A stretch of 64,000 nt of DNA from Streptomyces maremycinicus (GCF_001184025.1 NZ_BBYG01000027.1:5330-69329); one strand, 5' to 3'; positions 32,261 through 40,610 are shown, counted from the first letter of the stretch. Numbers and translations are program-made. The notes: generated by a model from the letters alone, not told the origin.

Positions 32261-33654
32261 TGGCCCCCGTAGCGACCACCGAGCCGCTGCACCTCGACGC
32301 CCTGGGCCCGCGGGGCACCTACCGCACACGTGTGCCGAGCACAGTGACCGACGTGGCCGGTGCGCCGATCGCGCGGCTGAGTCTGGTCCCCCCGCTGTAC
32401 GTGGTTCGGGCGATCGACGCCCTGCGCCAAGCGCCGCCGATCGCCGCGGCCGACCTGGAGACCGTGTTCGCCACCGCCGGGGAGGCCTTCGCCGCGGGCA
32501 CCGTGGGGGGCTTGAGCGTCCGGGAATACGAACGTCACGTCAGCCGGACCTCGGGCACACCGCTCGCCGTGGTGCGCGCCGCGACCCGGGGCACGGCGCG
32601 CTTCGTTCGGCACGCCGCCTCGTCCGCCGACCGTGGAAGGCCGCGCGGCGCCGCCCGCGACCTCAGCGACCACGTCCTGCATGAGACGCACACGGTGTGG
32701 GCGCGTCAGGGCGACGTGTTCGCCGTCAACGCGTCCGGCAACCATCCCGGCGTACACCGTGTCTGGCTGGAGGCGCTGGCGCTGGGTTACCGCGTCGCCG
32801 TGCGCCCGTCCAGGCGCGAGCCCTTTACCCCCTACCGGCTCGTCGCGGCACTGCGTCAGGCGGGAATCCGGGACGACCAGCTCATGCTGCTGCCCAGCGA
32901 CCACGCGACCGCCGACACGCTCGTACACGGCGCGGACCGGGCCGTGGTCTACGGCGGCGACGACGCGGTGGCCAAGTACGCGCACGACGCGAGGATCCTT
33001 CCGCAGGGGCCGGGACGGTCGAAGATCCTCATTACCGCGGACACCGACTGGCGTGGTCACCTGGACGCCCTCGTCGCGTCCGTCGCCGGCGAGAGCGGCA
33101 CCGCGTGCGTCAACGCCACCGCCATCCTCGTCGAGGGCGACCCGGCCCCGCTCGCCGAAGCCCTCGCGGCACGTCTGGCCGTCCTGCCCAGCCTTCCCCC
33201 GCAAGACGAGAGGGCCCGTCTGCCGGTGTGTCCGAAGGAGCGGGCGCGAGCCCTCAGCGCGTATCTGAAAGCGGTGGCGGCCGGGACGCACGCCTGGCTC
33301 GGCAGCGACGGGATCGCCGACGACCTCGGAGACGGCAGCGCCGTGCTGCGCCCCGCCGTGCACCAGACCGCGAGCGCCCGCGCCCCTCAACTGCGCACCG
33401 AACTGCCCTTCCCCTGCGTGTGGGTCGCCCCCTGGACCCGCGCGGACGGCATGGCGCCGCTGCGCAACACGCTGGTGCTGTCGGCACTGACCCGGGACCG
33501 GGATCTGTGGGAGGCCCTGATCGCGGAACCCAGCATCGCCAACGTGTACTTCGGCGATCAGCCGACCCACTGGATGTCGCCGGGCGTCCCCCACGACAGC
33601 TATCTCTCCGACTTCCTGATGCGGAGCAAGGCGGTGTACGAGGGGCCGTCCTGA
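32260..33654 (+). CDS. Aldehyde-dehydrogenase/acyl-reductase, EhpG/LuxC-like
   Basis: 464 residues. An aldehyde-dehydrogenase-type NAD(P) fold: FAVNASGNHPGVHRVWLEALALGYRVAVRPSRREPFTPYRLVAALRQAGI (residues ~150-200, cofactor domain), VVYGGDDAVAKYA, and the catalytic-cysteine region ESGTACVNATAILVEGD with Cys near residue 283. The C-terminal part is AELPFPCVWVAPW-like, as in acyl-CoA reductases and LuxC. It should reduce the activated acyl group to an aldehyde, or run in reverse. Translation is coupled to the upstream ligase. No luciferase (luxAB) genes are present, so bioluminescence is excluded; a biosynthetic or detoxifying role is open. Confidence 0.8.
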   Translation: MAPVATTEPLHLDALGPRGTYRTRVPSTVTDVAGAPIARLSLVPPLYVVRAIDALRQAPPIAAADLETVFATAGEAFAAGTVGGLSVREYERHVSRTSGTPLAVVRAATRGTARFVRHAASSADRGRPRGAARDLSDHVLHETHTVWARQGDVFAVNASGNHPGVHRVWLEALALGYRVAVRPSRREPFTPYRLVAALRQAGIRDDQLMLLPSDHATADTLVHGADRAVVYGGDDAVAKYAHDARILPQGPGRSKILITADTDWRGHLDALVASVAGESGTACVNATAILVEGDPAPLAEALAARLAVLPSLPPQDERARLPVCPKERARALSAYLKAVAAGTHAWLGSDGIADDLGDGSAVLRPAVHQTASARAPQLRTELPFPCVWVAPWTRADGMAPLRNTLVLSALTRDRDLWEALIAEPSIANVYFGDQPTHWMSPGVPHDSYLSDFLMRSKAVYEGPS

Positions 33655-33824
33655 ACGGCGCTCGCCTCCTCGCGCGGGCCTACCGTGAGCGGCGCCCACC
33701 CCTCGGCAGGGCGACGACCGTCGCTCCGACCGTCCGGCGCGGTGGTCCGCGGTCACTCAGCGCATGCCCGCGGGCCGCCGCGCCTTCGCGGTGCCGGGCG
33801 CGCGCCCGTTCTTCTTCCCCGCAC

Positions 33825-34445
33825 TCAGTGGGGCAGGACCAGCATCACGGCCGTCCCGAGCGCCATCGCCCCTTCACCCACGTGCTGTGACGGCGTTGCC
33901 GCCGCGGCACTGCGCGCCGCGCTCACGGCCGAGCGCAGCGAGGGCATGGGGCGGGTCAGCGACCACAGCGCATACGCCAGCAGACAGGAGGCCAACGACA
34001 GCGTGATCACGGAGCCGCCGAGGGGGACACCAGCGCCCGGAGCGCCGGGCCCGGTGGAGTGCGCAGCCGACCCCGGGTGTGCGTGCGCCGGTCCGGTCCC
34101 GGTGTGCGGCATGCTCAGCATCCAGGCCATCGCTGCCATACCGGCCGCGTGCGGCAGCCGGTGGGCCATCGCCGCTCTGCTCCCGGCCTCCCGACGGCCG
34201 ACAGGCAGGAGAATCCACACCGCGCCGGCGGTGAAGAATCCGCCGACGACGGCAGCGGGCCCCGCGCGGACGTCGATCCAGGGCATCGCCGCCATGGACG
34301 CGACCATGACGGCGGCCAACAGCCGGTCCACCCGGACACGGAACCCGGTCCTGGGAGACCCGACGACCCGCGCCAGCCCATGCAGGAGCACTGCCACAAA
34401 CAGCAGCGTCAGCAGGCAGTGCACCAGGACGAGGGGCGTTCCCAT
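33825..34445 (-). CDS. DUF5134-like membrane protein
   Basis: 206 residues with about five membrane segments: LVHCLLTLLFVAVLLHGLARVV, LLAAVMVASMAAMPWI, AAVVGGFFTAGAVWILLPV, HAAGMAAMAWMLSM and GSVITLSLASCLLAYALWSL. Met- and His-rich loops (HTGTGPAHAHPGSAAHSTG) could bind a metal. The pattern matches the actinobacterial DUF5134 family, of unknown function. It starts 17 nt after the cupin gene on the same strand and is probably co-transcribed with it from the ECF41-type promoter at 34974. Confidence 0.75.
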   Translation of the reverse strand: MGTPLVLVHCLLTLLFVAVLLHGLARVVGSPRTGFRVRVDRLLAAVMVASMAAMPWIDVRAGPAAVVGGFFTAGAVWILLPVGRREAGSRAAMAHRLPHAAGMAAMAWMLSMPHTGTGPAHAHPGSAAHSTGPGAPGAGVPLGGSVITLSLASCLLAYALWSLTRPMPSLRSAVSAARSAAAATPSQHVGEGAMALGTAVMLVLPH

Positions 34446-34462
34446 GCTGGGTCCGTGCCTGG

Positions 34463-34930
34463 TCAGGCGGTGGGACGCGGTGCCCGCAGGTGGGCGCGCT
34501 CCGCCAGTTCCTTCTCGTCGACCAGTTCCAGCATGGGCTTGCCCGGAGCACACATCATGGTCACCACGAACCGTGTCCGCGCGTCGGAAAGTGCATTGCC
34601 GTCCTGGTAGTGAATGGCGTCTCCGCCGGGCTCCCAGAAGGTGCCGCCCGCCTCCACCACGCGCTCGGGCTCGCCCTCGAGCTCGAAACGGACCGCGCCC
34701 TCGACGACGTAGCCGAAGGCGGGGCCGGAGTGCCGGTGCGGGGGCGTGCCCGGGTCGCCCGGCTCCCACTCGACGAGAATGGTCATCGCGGACGCCCCCT
34801 CCGGGACGGTGATCGGTGCGGCGTCCTGGAGCACCTTTGCCGCCGTCATCCAGCCGGCGGTCCCCTCCTGGTCGCCGTGCCCGTGGTGGCCGTGGGCGGA
34901 GTGGTCGTGTGCTGTCATGTTGTCCGACAC
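34463..34930 (-). CDS. Cupin-domain protein with His-rich N-terminus
   Basis: 155 residues. The N-terminal HDHSAHGHHGHGDQ is a likely metal-binding tail. The cupin barrel is MTILVEWEPGDPGTPPHRHSGPAFGYVVEGAVRFELEGEPERVVEAGGTFWEPGGDAIHYQDG, with motif 1 (G-x5-H-x-H-x3-4-E partly altered) and motif 2 (WEPGGDAIHY). GTG 34930 has ggaagg at good spacing and is preferred over ATG 34918. It is co-operonic with a DUF5134 membrane protein, both downstream of an ECF41-type promoter 44 nt before the start. Confidence 0.85.
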   Translation of the reverse strand: MSDNMTAHDHSAHGHHGHGDQEGTAGWMTAAKVLQDAAPITVPEGASAMTILVEWEPGDPGTPPHRHSGPAFGYVVEGAVRFELEGEPERVVEAGGTFWEPGGDAIHYQDGNALSDARTRFVVTMMCAPGKPMLELVDEKELAERAHLRAPRPTA

Positions 34931-34973
34931 TGTGTTGCACCTTCCGTAAGCGTGAACATCGTTCGTCACTGGT

Positions 34974-35000
34974 GACCGGGGACCGGACGCATGTGTGACA
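34974..35000 (-). promoter_or_regulatory. ECF41-type promoter for the cupin/DUF5134 operon
   Basis: Minus strand: TGTCACA, 16 nt, GGTC. Confidence 0.7.
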
Positions 35001-35217
35001 ACCGGCCTCCTCGCACAGTCCTTTCACCCGTCGACCGCGGTCTTCGGGAGCATGGGGCGGGCAGCCGCCCGAGGGCAAATCTGGCGGATCGGGCGCGACG
35101 ACTGCCACCGTGTGACCGGGAATCGCGAAAGAGATAGCGTGAGCGGATGCGGCCCGCAGCGCGTACTTTTCCCCCTCGCGCGTAACATGTAGGGCGCAAA
35201 GCCAGAAGGGACGACCC

Positions 35218-36114
35218 ATGCGCGCTGGCGCCCACCCCGACTCGTTCGACCGCGGTCTCGACGACTTCCTGTCGGCGAGACCCCGGTTGTTCGGCATCGC
35301 GTACCGCATCCTCGGCAGTGCCGTCGAGGCCGAGGACATAGTCCAGGACGCCTGGCTGCGATGGCAGAACACCGACCGCGCGCAGATCCATGAACCAGCC
35401 GCCTTCCTGACCACGGTCACCACCCGCCTCGCGATCAACCTGGCCCAGTCCGCGCGGGTGCGCCGGGAGTCCTACGTCGGTCCTTGGCTCCCCGAGCCGG
35501 TCGACACCACCCAGGACCCGCACCTGGGGGCGGAACGCGCCGAGGCGGTCGAGCTGGCGGTGCTGTTGTTGATGGAGAAGCTCAACCCGATCGAACGCGC
35601 CGCCTACGTGCTGCGGGAGGCGTTCGACTACCCCTACCAGCGGGTCGCCGACATCCTGGAGACCAGCGACGCGAACGCTCGGCAGCTGGTAAGCCGGGCG
35701 CGCAAGCACCTGGGCGCCGAGCGCAAGGAGCGCGTCAGCCCCGCGGCCCACCGGCGTCTGCTCGAAGGCTTCCTCTCCGCCGCGCGCACGGGAGATCTCT
35801 CCGTCCTGGAGAACCTGCTGACCTCGGACGTCGTCAGCTATTCGGACGGCGGCGGCATCCGCGGCGCGTCCAGGATCCCCGTCATGGGCCGCGATCACGT
35901 CTCGCGATACCTGGCCGCCTTCGCCCCGCGGTTCTGGCCGGATGCCGAGACCCGGTTCGTCGAGGCCAACGGCCGGCCCGCCGTGCTCGTCGAACGGGAC
36001 AACGCCCCGGTGGCCCTGTTGTGCGTGGACGCGTCCGAGGCCGGCATCGAGCGCATCATGTGGGTGATGAACCCGGTCAAGCTGAACCCCTACGTCCTGT
36101 CCCTGGGGGCTTGA
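35218..36114 (+). CDS. ECF41-type sigma factor with full C-terminal SnoaL-like domain
   Basis: 298 residues. Sigma2: LFGIAYRILGSAVEAEDIVQDAWLRWQNTDRAQIHEPAAFLTTVTTRLAIN (residues ~22-72). Sigma4: LNPIERAAYVLREAFDYPYQRVADILETSDANARQLVSRARKHL (~121-164). The C-terminal extension (SAARTGDLSVLENLLTSDVVSYSDGGGIRGASRIPVMGRDHVSRYLAAFAPRFWP...IERIMWVMNPVKL) is the SnoaL-like regulatory domain of group ECF41, including the DGGG and NPxKL signatures. No membrane anti-sigma factor is nearby, as expected for the group. The ATG follows agaaggga. Its own upstream region lacks the TGTCACA element, so it is not obviously autoregulated. Confidence 0.92.
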   Translation: MRAGAHPDSFDRGLDDFLSARPRLFGIAYRILGSAVEAEDIVQDAWLRWQNTDRAQIHEPAAFLTTVTTRLAINLAQSARVRRESYVGPWLPEPVDTTQDPHLGAERAEAVELAVLLLMEKLNPIERAAYVLREAFDYPYQRVADILETSDANARQLVSRARKHLGAERKERVSPAAHRRLLEGFLSAARTGDLSVLENLLTSDVVSYSDGGGIRGASRIPVMGRDHVSRYLAAFAPRFWPDAETRFVEANGRPAVLVERDNAPVALLCVDASEAGIERIMWVMNPVKLNPYVLSLGA

Positions 36115-36165
36115 CCCGCACCCCTGCACGCCGTCCCTGGGTGCCTGACCCGCCGGTCCGTCGCG

Positions 36166-36202
36166 CGCCCGGGCCCGCGGCCCGCCGCACCGGGCCCGGG
36201 CG
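36166..36202. terminator. Bidirectional terminator between ECF41 and ferredoxin genes
   Basis: CGCCCGGGCCCG and CGGGCCCGGGCG form a perfect 12-bp stem with a 13-nt loop between two convergent stop codons (36114 and 36205). Confidence 0.7.
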
Positions 36203-36204
36203 AT

Positions 36205-36588
36205 TCACCACGGGAACCACAGGTCGGCGTCGGCGGCCTCCTCCTTGCGCGCGGCGAATCCGGACAGGTCGTTCTTGACCGCGTGCTGCGGGGGCAGGGC
36301 CGCGACCACCCGATGGTCGGCCCGGGCGGCCCGCCCGGTGCCCTCCCCCGGCGCGTCGCGGAAGTACTCGGCGTTCACGGACCGGTACTGCGCCCACTGT
36401 GCCGGCAGGTCGTCCTCGTGGAAGATGGCCTCGACCGGGCAGACCGGCTCGCAGGCGTGGCAGTCGACGCACTCCCAGGGATTGATGTACAGCGTCCGCT
36501 CGCCCTCGTAGATGCAGTCGACCGGGCACTCGATCACACACGCCCGGTCCTTGACGTCGACGCACGGCTCCGCGATGACGTAGGTCAT
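36205..36588 (-). CDS. fdxA: 7Fe ferredoxin
   Basis: 127 residues. Cysteines at 9, 17, 21, 40, 43, 46 and 50, the last followed by Pro, give the 7Fe pattern: C9, C17 and C50 for the 3Fe-4S cluster and C21, C40, C43 and C46 for the 4Fe-4S cluster. C25 is an extra cysteine. DKACVIECPVDCIYEG-type sequence and INPWECVDCHACEPVCPVEAI match actinobacterial FdxA. It would carry electrons at low potential to P450s or other oxidoreductases. The ATG follows gggaggcgggg. The gene is divergent from the intact SdhA-like gene; two ECF41-type promoters lie back to back in the gap. Confidence 0.92.
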   Translation of the reverse strand: MTYVIAEPCVDVKDRACVIECPVDCIYEGERTLYINPWECVDCHACEPVCPVEAIFHEDDLPAQWAQYRSVNAEYFRDAPGEGTGRAARADHRVVAALPPQHAVKNDLSGFAARKEEAADADLWFPW

Positions 36589-36658
36589 CGTCCCCGCCTC
36601 CCCTTCGCCGGCCGGTTGCGGACCGCATGCCTTCGTGCGCCCCGCCGGTGTGCGGTAT

Positions 36659-36685
36659 GACCGACCCGGCCGCCGGGGTGTGACA
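36659..36685 (-). promoter_or_regulatory. ECF41-type promoter for the ferredoxin
   Basis: Minus strand: TGTCACA, 16 nt, GGTC. Only 17 bp separate its -35 from the -35 of the opposite promoter at 36703. Confidence 0.72.
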
Positions 36686-36702
36686 CGGGCCCGGGGCGGC
36701 GG

Positions 36703-36729
36703 TGTCACAAACCGTCACTCCACCTGGTC
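36703..36729 (+). promoter_or_regulatory. ECF41-type promoter for the SdhA-like flavoprotein
   Basis: TGTCACA, 16 nt, GGTC; the -10 ends 35 nt before the GTG start at 36765. Confidence 0.72.
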
Positions 36730-36764
36730 GTAGCAGGTGACCACCCTGAGCGATGGGAGCAATC

Positions 36765-38495
36765 GTGGTTGCCACCGAACAACGTCTTTCCACCACAGTG
36801 CTGGTGATCGGCACCGGCGGAGCGGGCCTGCGCGCGGCCATCGAGCTGGCCGAGGCCGGCGTCGATGTCCTCGCAGTCGGCAAGCGACCCAAGGAGGACA
36901 CCCACACCTCTCTCGCCGCCGGCGGGATCAATGCGGCCTTGGCCACGATGGACCCCGAGGACACCTGGCAGCAGCACGCCGCCGACACCCTCAAGGAGAG
37001 CTACCTCCTCGGTGACCCACGTACCGCCGAGATCGTCACCCGGGGAGCCGCCCTCGGTATCGACGACCTGGAACGCTACGGCATGGCCTTCGCCCGGGAG
37101 GAGGACGGCCGGATCTCCCAGCGCTTCTTCGGCGCCCACAAGTTCCGCCGCACCGCCTTCGCGGGCGACTACACGGGCCTGGAGATCCAGCGCACGCTCA
37201 TCCGCCGCGCGAATCAGCTGGACATACCGGTGCTCGACAACGTCTACATCACCCGTCTCCTGGTCAGCGACGGGGCCGTATTCGGCGCCTACGGCTTCGG
37301 CCTTGCCGACGGCAGGCGCTACCTCGTGCACGCGGACGCCGTCATCCTCGCGGCCGGCGGCCACACCCGGATCTGGCGGCGCACCTCCTCACGGCGCGAC
37401 GAGAACACCGGCGACTCCTTCCGGCTGGCCGCGGAGGCCGGAGCCCGGCTGCGCGACCCGGAACTCGTCCAGTTCCACCCCTCCGGCATCATCGAACCGG
37501 AGAACGCGGCCGGGACCCTGGTGAGCGAGGCAGCCCGCGGCGAGGGCGGCATCCTGCGCAACGCGCTCGGCGAGCGGTACATGAACCGCTACGACCCCGT
37601 ACGCATGGAGCTGTCCACACGCGACAGGGTCGCCCTCGCCTCCTACACCGAAATCAAGGAAGGCCGCGGTACGCCCAACGGCGGGGTGTGGCTCGACGTC
37701 TCCCACCTGCCCCGGCAGACCATCATGAACCGGCTTCCCCGCGTCTACCAGACACTGCTGGACTTGCAGATGCTGGACATCACCCGGGATCCCATCGAGG
37801 TCGCGCCCACCGCGCACTACTCGATGGGCGGTGTGTGGGTCCGCCCCGAGGACCACAGCACGGACGTGCGGGGCCTGTACGCCATCGGTGAGGCCTCAAG
37901 CGGACTGCACGGCGCCAACCGGCTCGGCGGCAACAGCCTCATCGAGCTGCTGGTGTACGGCCGCATCACCGGACAAGCGGCCGCCGCCTACTCGAAGTCC
38001 CTGACCGCGCAGCCGCGCTCGGCCGCCGCGGTGGCCCGGGCGCGTGCAGAGGTCGACGACCTGCTCGCCGCGGACGGACCTGAGAACGTGCGCGCCCTGC
38101 AGCGCGCGATCCGCAACACCATGACCGAGCACGCTGGCGTGGTCCGCGACGAGGAGGGACTTCGCACCGGGCTGACGGAGCTGGACGCTATCGAGAAGCG
38201 CATGGAGAGCGTCGGCGTCCATCCGGACATCGCGGGCTTCCAGGACCTCGCCCACGCCTTCGACCTCAAGTCTTCGGCACTGGCGGCGAGGGCCACACTG
38301 GAAGCGGCGCTGGAGCGGCGCGAGACGCGCGGATGCCACAACCGCAGCGACTACCCCGACATGGATCCGGCGTTGCAGGTGAACCTCGTCTGGTCCCCGA
38401 CCGACGGCATCACCCGCGAGCCCATCAGCCCTGTCCCCGACGAGATCGCGGCCCTGATGGAGGACGTCTCGGCGGACGGAAAGCTCGTCGAATAG
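36765..38495 (+). CDS. Succinate dehydrogenase/fumarate reductase-type flavoprotein (intact paralogue)
   Basis: 576 residues with every catalytic landmark of the SdhA/FrdA/NadB family. TTVLVIGTGGAGLRAAIELAEAG is the FAD Rossmann motif, DTHTSLAAGGINAAL has the His that links FAD, and FHPSGIIEPENAAGTLVSEAARGEGGIL has the catalytic Arg. HYSMGGVWV is substrate-binding, and ANRLGGNSLIELLVYGRITGQ is the second FAD contact. The C-terminal part ends LVWSPTDGITREPI. No iron-sulfur (SdhB) or membrane subunit adjoins; the divergent 7Fe ferredoxin may serve as partner. GTG 36765 is chosen because gggag lies just upstream. It would exchange electrons between a dicarboxylate and a carrier in the cytoplasm. 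Confidence 0.88.
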   Translation: MVATEQRLSTTVLVIGTGGAGLRAAIELAEAGVDVLAVGKRPKEDTHTSLAAGGINAALATMDPEDTWQQHAADTLKESYLLGDPRTAEIVTRGAALGIDDLERYGMAFAREEDGRISQRFFGAHKFRRTAFAGDYTGLEIQRTLIRRANQLDIPVLDNVYITRLLVSDGAVFGAYGFGLADGRRYLVHADAVILAAGGHTRIWRRTSSRRDENTGDSFRLAAEAGARLRDPELVQFHPSGIIEPENAAGTLVSEAARGEGGILRNALGERYMNRYDPVRMELSTRDRVALASYTEIKEGRGTPNGGVWLDVSHLPRQTIMNRLPRVYQTLLDLQMLDITRDPIEVAPTAHYSMGGVWVRPEDHSTDVRGLYAIGEASSGLHGANRLGGNSLIELLVYGRITGQAAAAYSKSLTAQPRSAAAVARARAEVDDLLAADGPENVRALQRAIRNTMTEHAGVVRDEEGLRTGLTELDAIEKRMESVGVHPDIAGFQDLAHAFDLKSSALAARATLEAALERRETRGCHNRSDYPDMDPALQVNLVWSPTDGITREPISPVPDEIAALMEDVSADGKLVE

Positions 38496-38539
38496 GCATC
38501 ACCATGCCCGGGAGAATATTTCCGTAATTTCTAGAAAGG

Positions 38540-38566
38540 TGTCACAGCGCCGATCAATTCCTGGTC
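38540..38566 (+). promoter_or_regulatory. ECF41-type promoter for the NmrA-like gene at 38611
   Basis: TGTCACA, 16 nt, GGTC; the -10 ends 44 nt before the ATG. Confidence 0.72.
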
Positions 38567-38610
38567 ATACCTCGTGCAGGCAGATGAGAACGAGTGAAAG
38601 GAACGTCCCC

Positions 38611-39357
38611 ATGAAGGTCGTAGTGATCGGCGGCACCGGACTGATCGGCTCGAAGGTCGTCAGCAAGCTCAACGAACACGGCCACGAGGCGGTGGCGGCC
38701 GCCCCGAACACCGGCGTCAACACGCTGACGGGCGAGGGCCTGGCCGAGGTGCTGGAGGGCGCGGCCGTCGTGATCGACGTCTCCAACTCCCCCTCCTTCG
38801 CGGACGACGCCGTCATGGAGTTCTTCCGTACCTCAACCACCAACCTCCTCAAGGCTGAGGCGAACGCGGGTGTCACCCACCACGTCGCCCTGTCGGTGGT
38901 GGGTACGGAACGGCTCCAGGAGAGCGGCTACTTCCGTGCCAAGCAGGCGCAGGAGGAACTGATCAAGGCCTCCGGGATCCCGTGGTCGATCGTGCATGCC
39001 ACGCAGTTCTTCGAGTTCATGAAGGGCATCGCCGAATCGGCGACCGAGGGTGACACCGTCAAGCTGGCCCCGGTGAAGATCCAACCTGTCTATTCGGACG
39101 ACGTCGCCGCCACCGTGGGCCGCACCGCCGTGGGCACTCCGGTCAACGGTGTAGTCGAGGTCGCCGGTCCCGAGACCTTCCAGCTGGACGAGCTGATCCG
39201 CAAGGGCCTGGCCGCCAAGAACGACCCGCGCACGGTCGTCGCCGATGTGCACGCCCCGTACTTCGGCGCCGAGTTGCAGGAGACCACACTGCTTCCCGGC
39301 CCGGACGCCCGCATCGGCGAGACCCGTTTCGTCGACTGGCTCGCCCAGCAGCAGTAA
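38611..39357 (+). CDS. NmrA/SDR-like NAD(P)H-binding oxidoreductase or epimerase
   Basis: 248 residues, closely similar along its whole length to the protein at 22877: MKVVVIGGTGLIGSKVVSKLNEHGHEAVAAAPNTG, VVIDVSNSPSFADDAVMEFF, GVTHHVALSVVGTERLQESGYFRAKQAQEE, IPWSIVHATQFFEFMKGIAESA, LLPGPDARIGETRFVDW. The cofactor motif GGTGLIG is intact. It is single-gene, with its own ECF41-type promoter upstream and a terminator downstream, followed at once by the autoregulated ECF41 gene. That is the classic ECF41-plus-oxidoreductase neighbourhood. Confidence 0.92.
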   Translation: MKVVVIGGTGLIGSKVVSKLNEHGHEAVAAAPNTGVNTLTGEGLAEVLEGAAVVIDVSNSPSFADDAVMEFFRTSTTNLLKAEANAGVTHHVALSVVGTERLQESGYFRAKQAQEELIKASGIPWSIVHATQFFEFMKGIAESATEGDTVKLAPVKIQPVYSDDVAATVGRTAVGTPVNGVVEVAGPETFQLDELIRKGLAAKNDPRTVVADVHAPYFGAELQETTLLPGPDARIGETRFVDWLAQQQ

Positions 39358-39375
39358 GTAAGTGCGTCTTCCTGG

Positions 39376-39417
39376 GCCTGTCGTTCCAAGCCCCGAGGAA
39401 CGGCAGGCCTACTTTTT
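39376..39417 (+). terminator. Rho-independent terminator after the NmrA-like gene
   Basis: GCCTGTCGTTCC and GGAACGGCAGGC pair (12 bp, one G-U) around a 9-nt loop, followed by ctacTTTTTg. It separates the gene from the ECF41 promoter at 39492. Confidence 0.85.
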
Positions 39418-39491
39418 GTACGCTGCCGTAGATCAGCCGGTGCGCAAGGCCGATTCCGCATCCACGCCACTGAAAGTGCTCCACAAAACAC

Positions 39492-39518
39492 TGTCACAGC
39501 GTCCTTGGTCCCTCGGTC
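39492..39518 (+). promoter_or_regulatory. ECF41-type promoter upstream of the ECF41 sigma gene (autoregulation)
   Basis: TGTCACA, 16 nt, GGTC; the -10 ends 87 nt before the sigma gene ATG. Confidence 0.75.
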
Positions 39519-39605
39519 GTCGAGGGGAGACGATCGCCGGGTCTGTGAGCGCCTCGTGGCCGCATTCCGACAGCCCGGCCCCCGGAGGAATGGAGTCAGA
39601 GGGAC

Positions 39606-40610
39606 ATGCATCCAGAGGCACCTCCTGCGGACAGGAACCTGGCCGAGGCCGTCACCACCTTCGTGGAACTGCGGCCCCGGCTTTTCGGTATCGCCTACCG
39701 CGTCCTGGGCAGTGCGACGGAAGCCGAGGACGTCGTGCAGGAGGCGTGGCTGCGCTGGCAGCGGACCGACCGTTCGACGGTGGTCAGCCCTGCGGCGTTC
39801 CTGTCGAGCACGACGACGAGGCTGGCCATCAACGTGGCGCAGTCCGCCCGCGTGCGCCGCGAGACCTACATCGGACCCTGGCTGCCCGAGCCCATCGACA
39901 CCAGCATCGACGCGGTGGCCGGCGCTGAACGAGCCGAGGCCCTGGAACTCGCCCTGCTCCTCGTCCTGCAGAAGCTCACACCCACCGAACGGGCCGCCTA
40001 CGTGCTGAGGGAGGCCTTCGAGTACGGCTACGCGGAGATCTCGGAGATACTGCGCCTCACCCCGGTCAACGCCAGGAAGATCGTGAGCAGGGCGCGCAAG
40101 CACCTCACGGACGACGAGCGGGACAGTGTCGACATCCAGGAGCACCGCAGACTGCTCGATGCTTTCGTCGCGGCCGCCCAGGAAGGGGACGTGGCCTCGC
40201 TGGAAGCGATCTTGACGCCCGACGCGGTCAGTCTGTCCGACGGCAACGGGCTGCGCGGCGCGGCCCGCGTACCCGTGGTCGGTCGTGCCCGGGTGGCGAA
40301 CCTGTCGACCGCCTCGGCACGCTTCTGGCCGACGGTCGAGATCGTGCCCGTACAGGCCAACGGGCGCGCCGGGGTTCTGCTGTACCGGGACGGCCGGCCC
40401 GCCACCTTCATGACCATCGCCGCCACACGGCGGGGGATCCACCGGGTTCTGTGGGTGTTCACCTCCGACAAGATCGCCGCCTTCCTCGGATCCCGCGCCC
40501 ACTACGCGCCCCTGCCCTTGCGGCCCGTGGACGCTGTGGCACGGGCTCACCCAGGAAGGGAACGGTTCCAGCTACGCAGCTTGTCGGGGTTGAGAACCGC
40601 CCAGACCTGA
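39606..40610 (+). CDS. ECF41-type sigma factor, candidate master regulator of the TGTCACA-N16-GGTC regulon
   Basis: 334 residues. Sigma2: LFGIAYRVLGSATEAEDVVQEAWLRWQRTDRSTVVSPAAFLSSTTTRLAINVAQ. Sigma4: LTPTERAAYVLREAFEYGYAEISEILRLTPVNARKIVSRARKHL. SnoaL-like domain: FVAAAQEGDVASLEAILTPDAVSLSDGNGLRGAARVPVVGRARVANLSTASARFWP...IHRVLWVFTSDKI. The usual C-terminal NPDKL is altered (TSDKI) and the protein continues ~35 residues further than relatives. Its 3' end overlaps the convergent gene by 64 bp. It is the only sigma gene here with the TGTCACA element in front, the expected sign of autoregulation in this group. Ribosome site cagaggga. Confidence 0.9.
   Translation: MHPEAPPADRNLAEAVTTFVELRPRLFGIAYRVLGSATEAEDVVQEAWLRWQRTDRSTVVSPAAFLSSTTTRLAINVAQSARVRRETYIGPWLPEPIDTSIDAVAGAERAEALELALLLVLQKLTPTERAAYVLREAFEYGYAEISEILRLTPVNARKIVSRARKHLTDDERDSVDIQEHRRLLDAFVAAAQEGDVASLEAILTPDAVSLSDGNGLRGAARVPVVGRARVANLSTASARFWPTVEIVPVQANGRAGVLLYRDGRPATFMTIAATRRGIHRVLWVFTSDKIAAFLGSRAHYAPLPLRPVDAVARAHPGRERFQLRSLSGLRTAQT

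Noticed and set aside
31160..33654. A lux-type bioluminescence operon
   Set aside because: LuxE- and LuxC-like proteins are present but no luciferase or thioesterase genes; the pair better fits a general carboxylate reductase.
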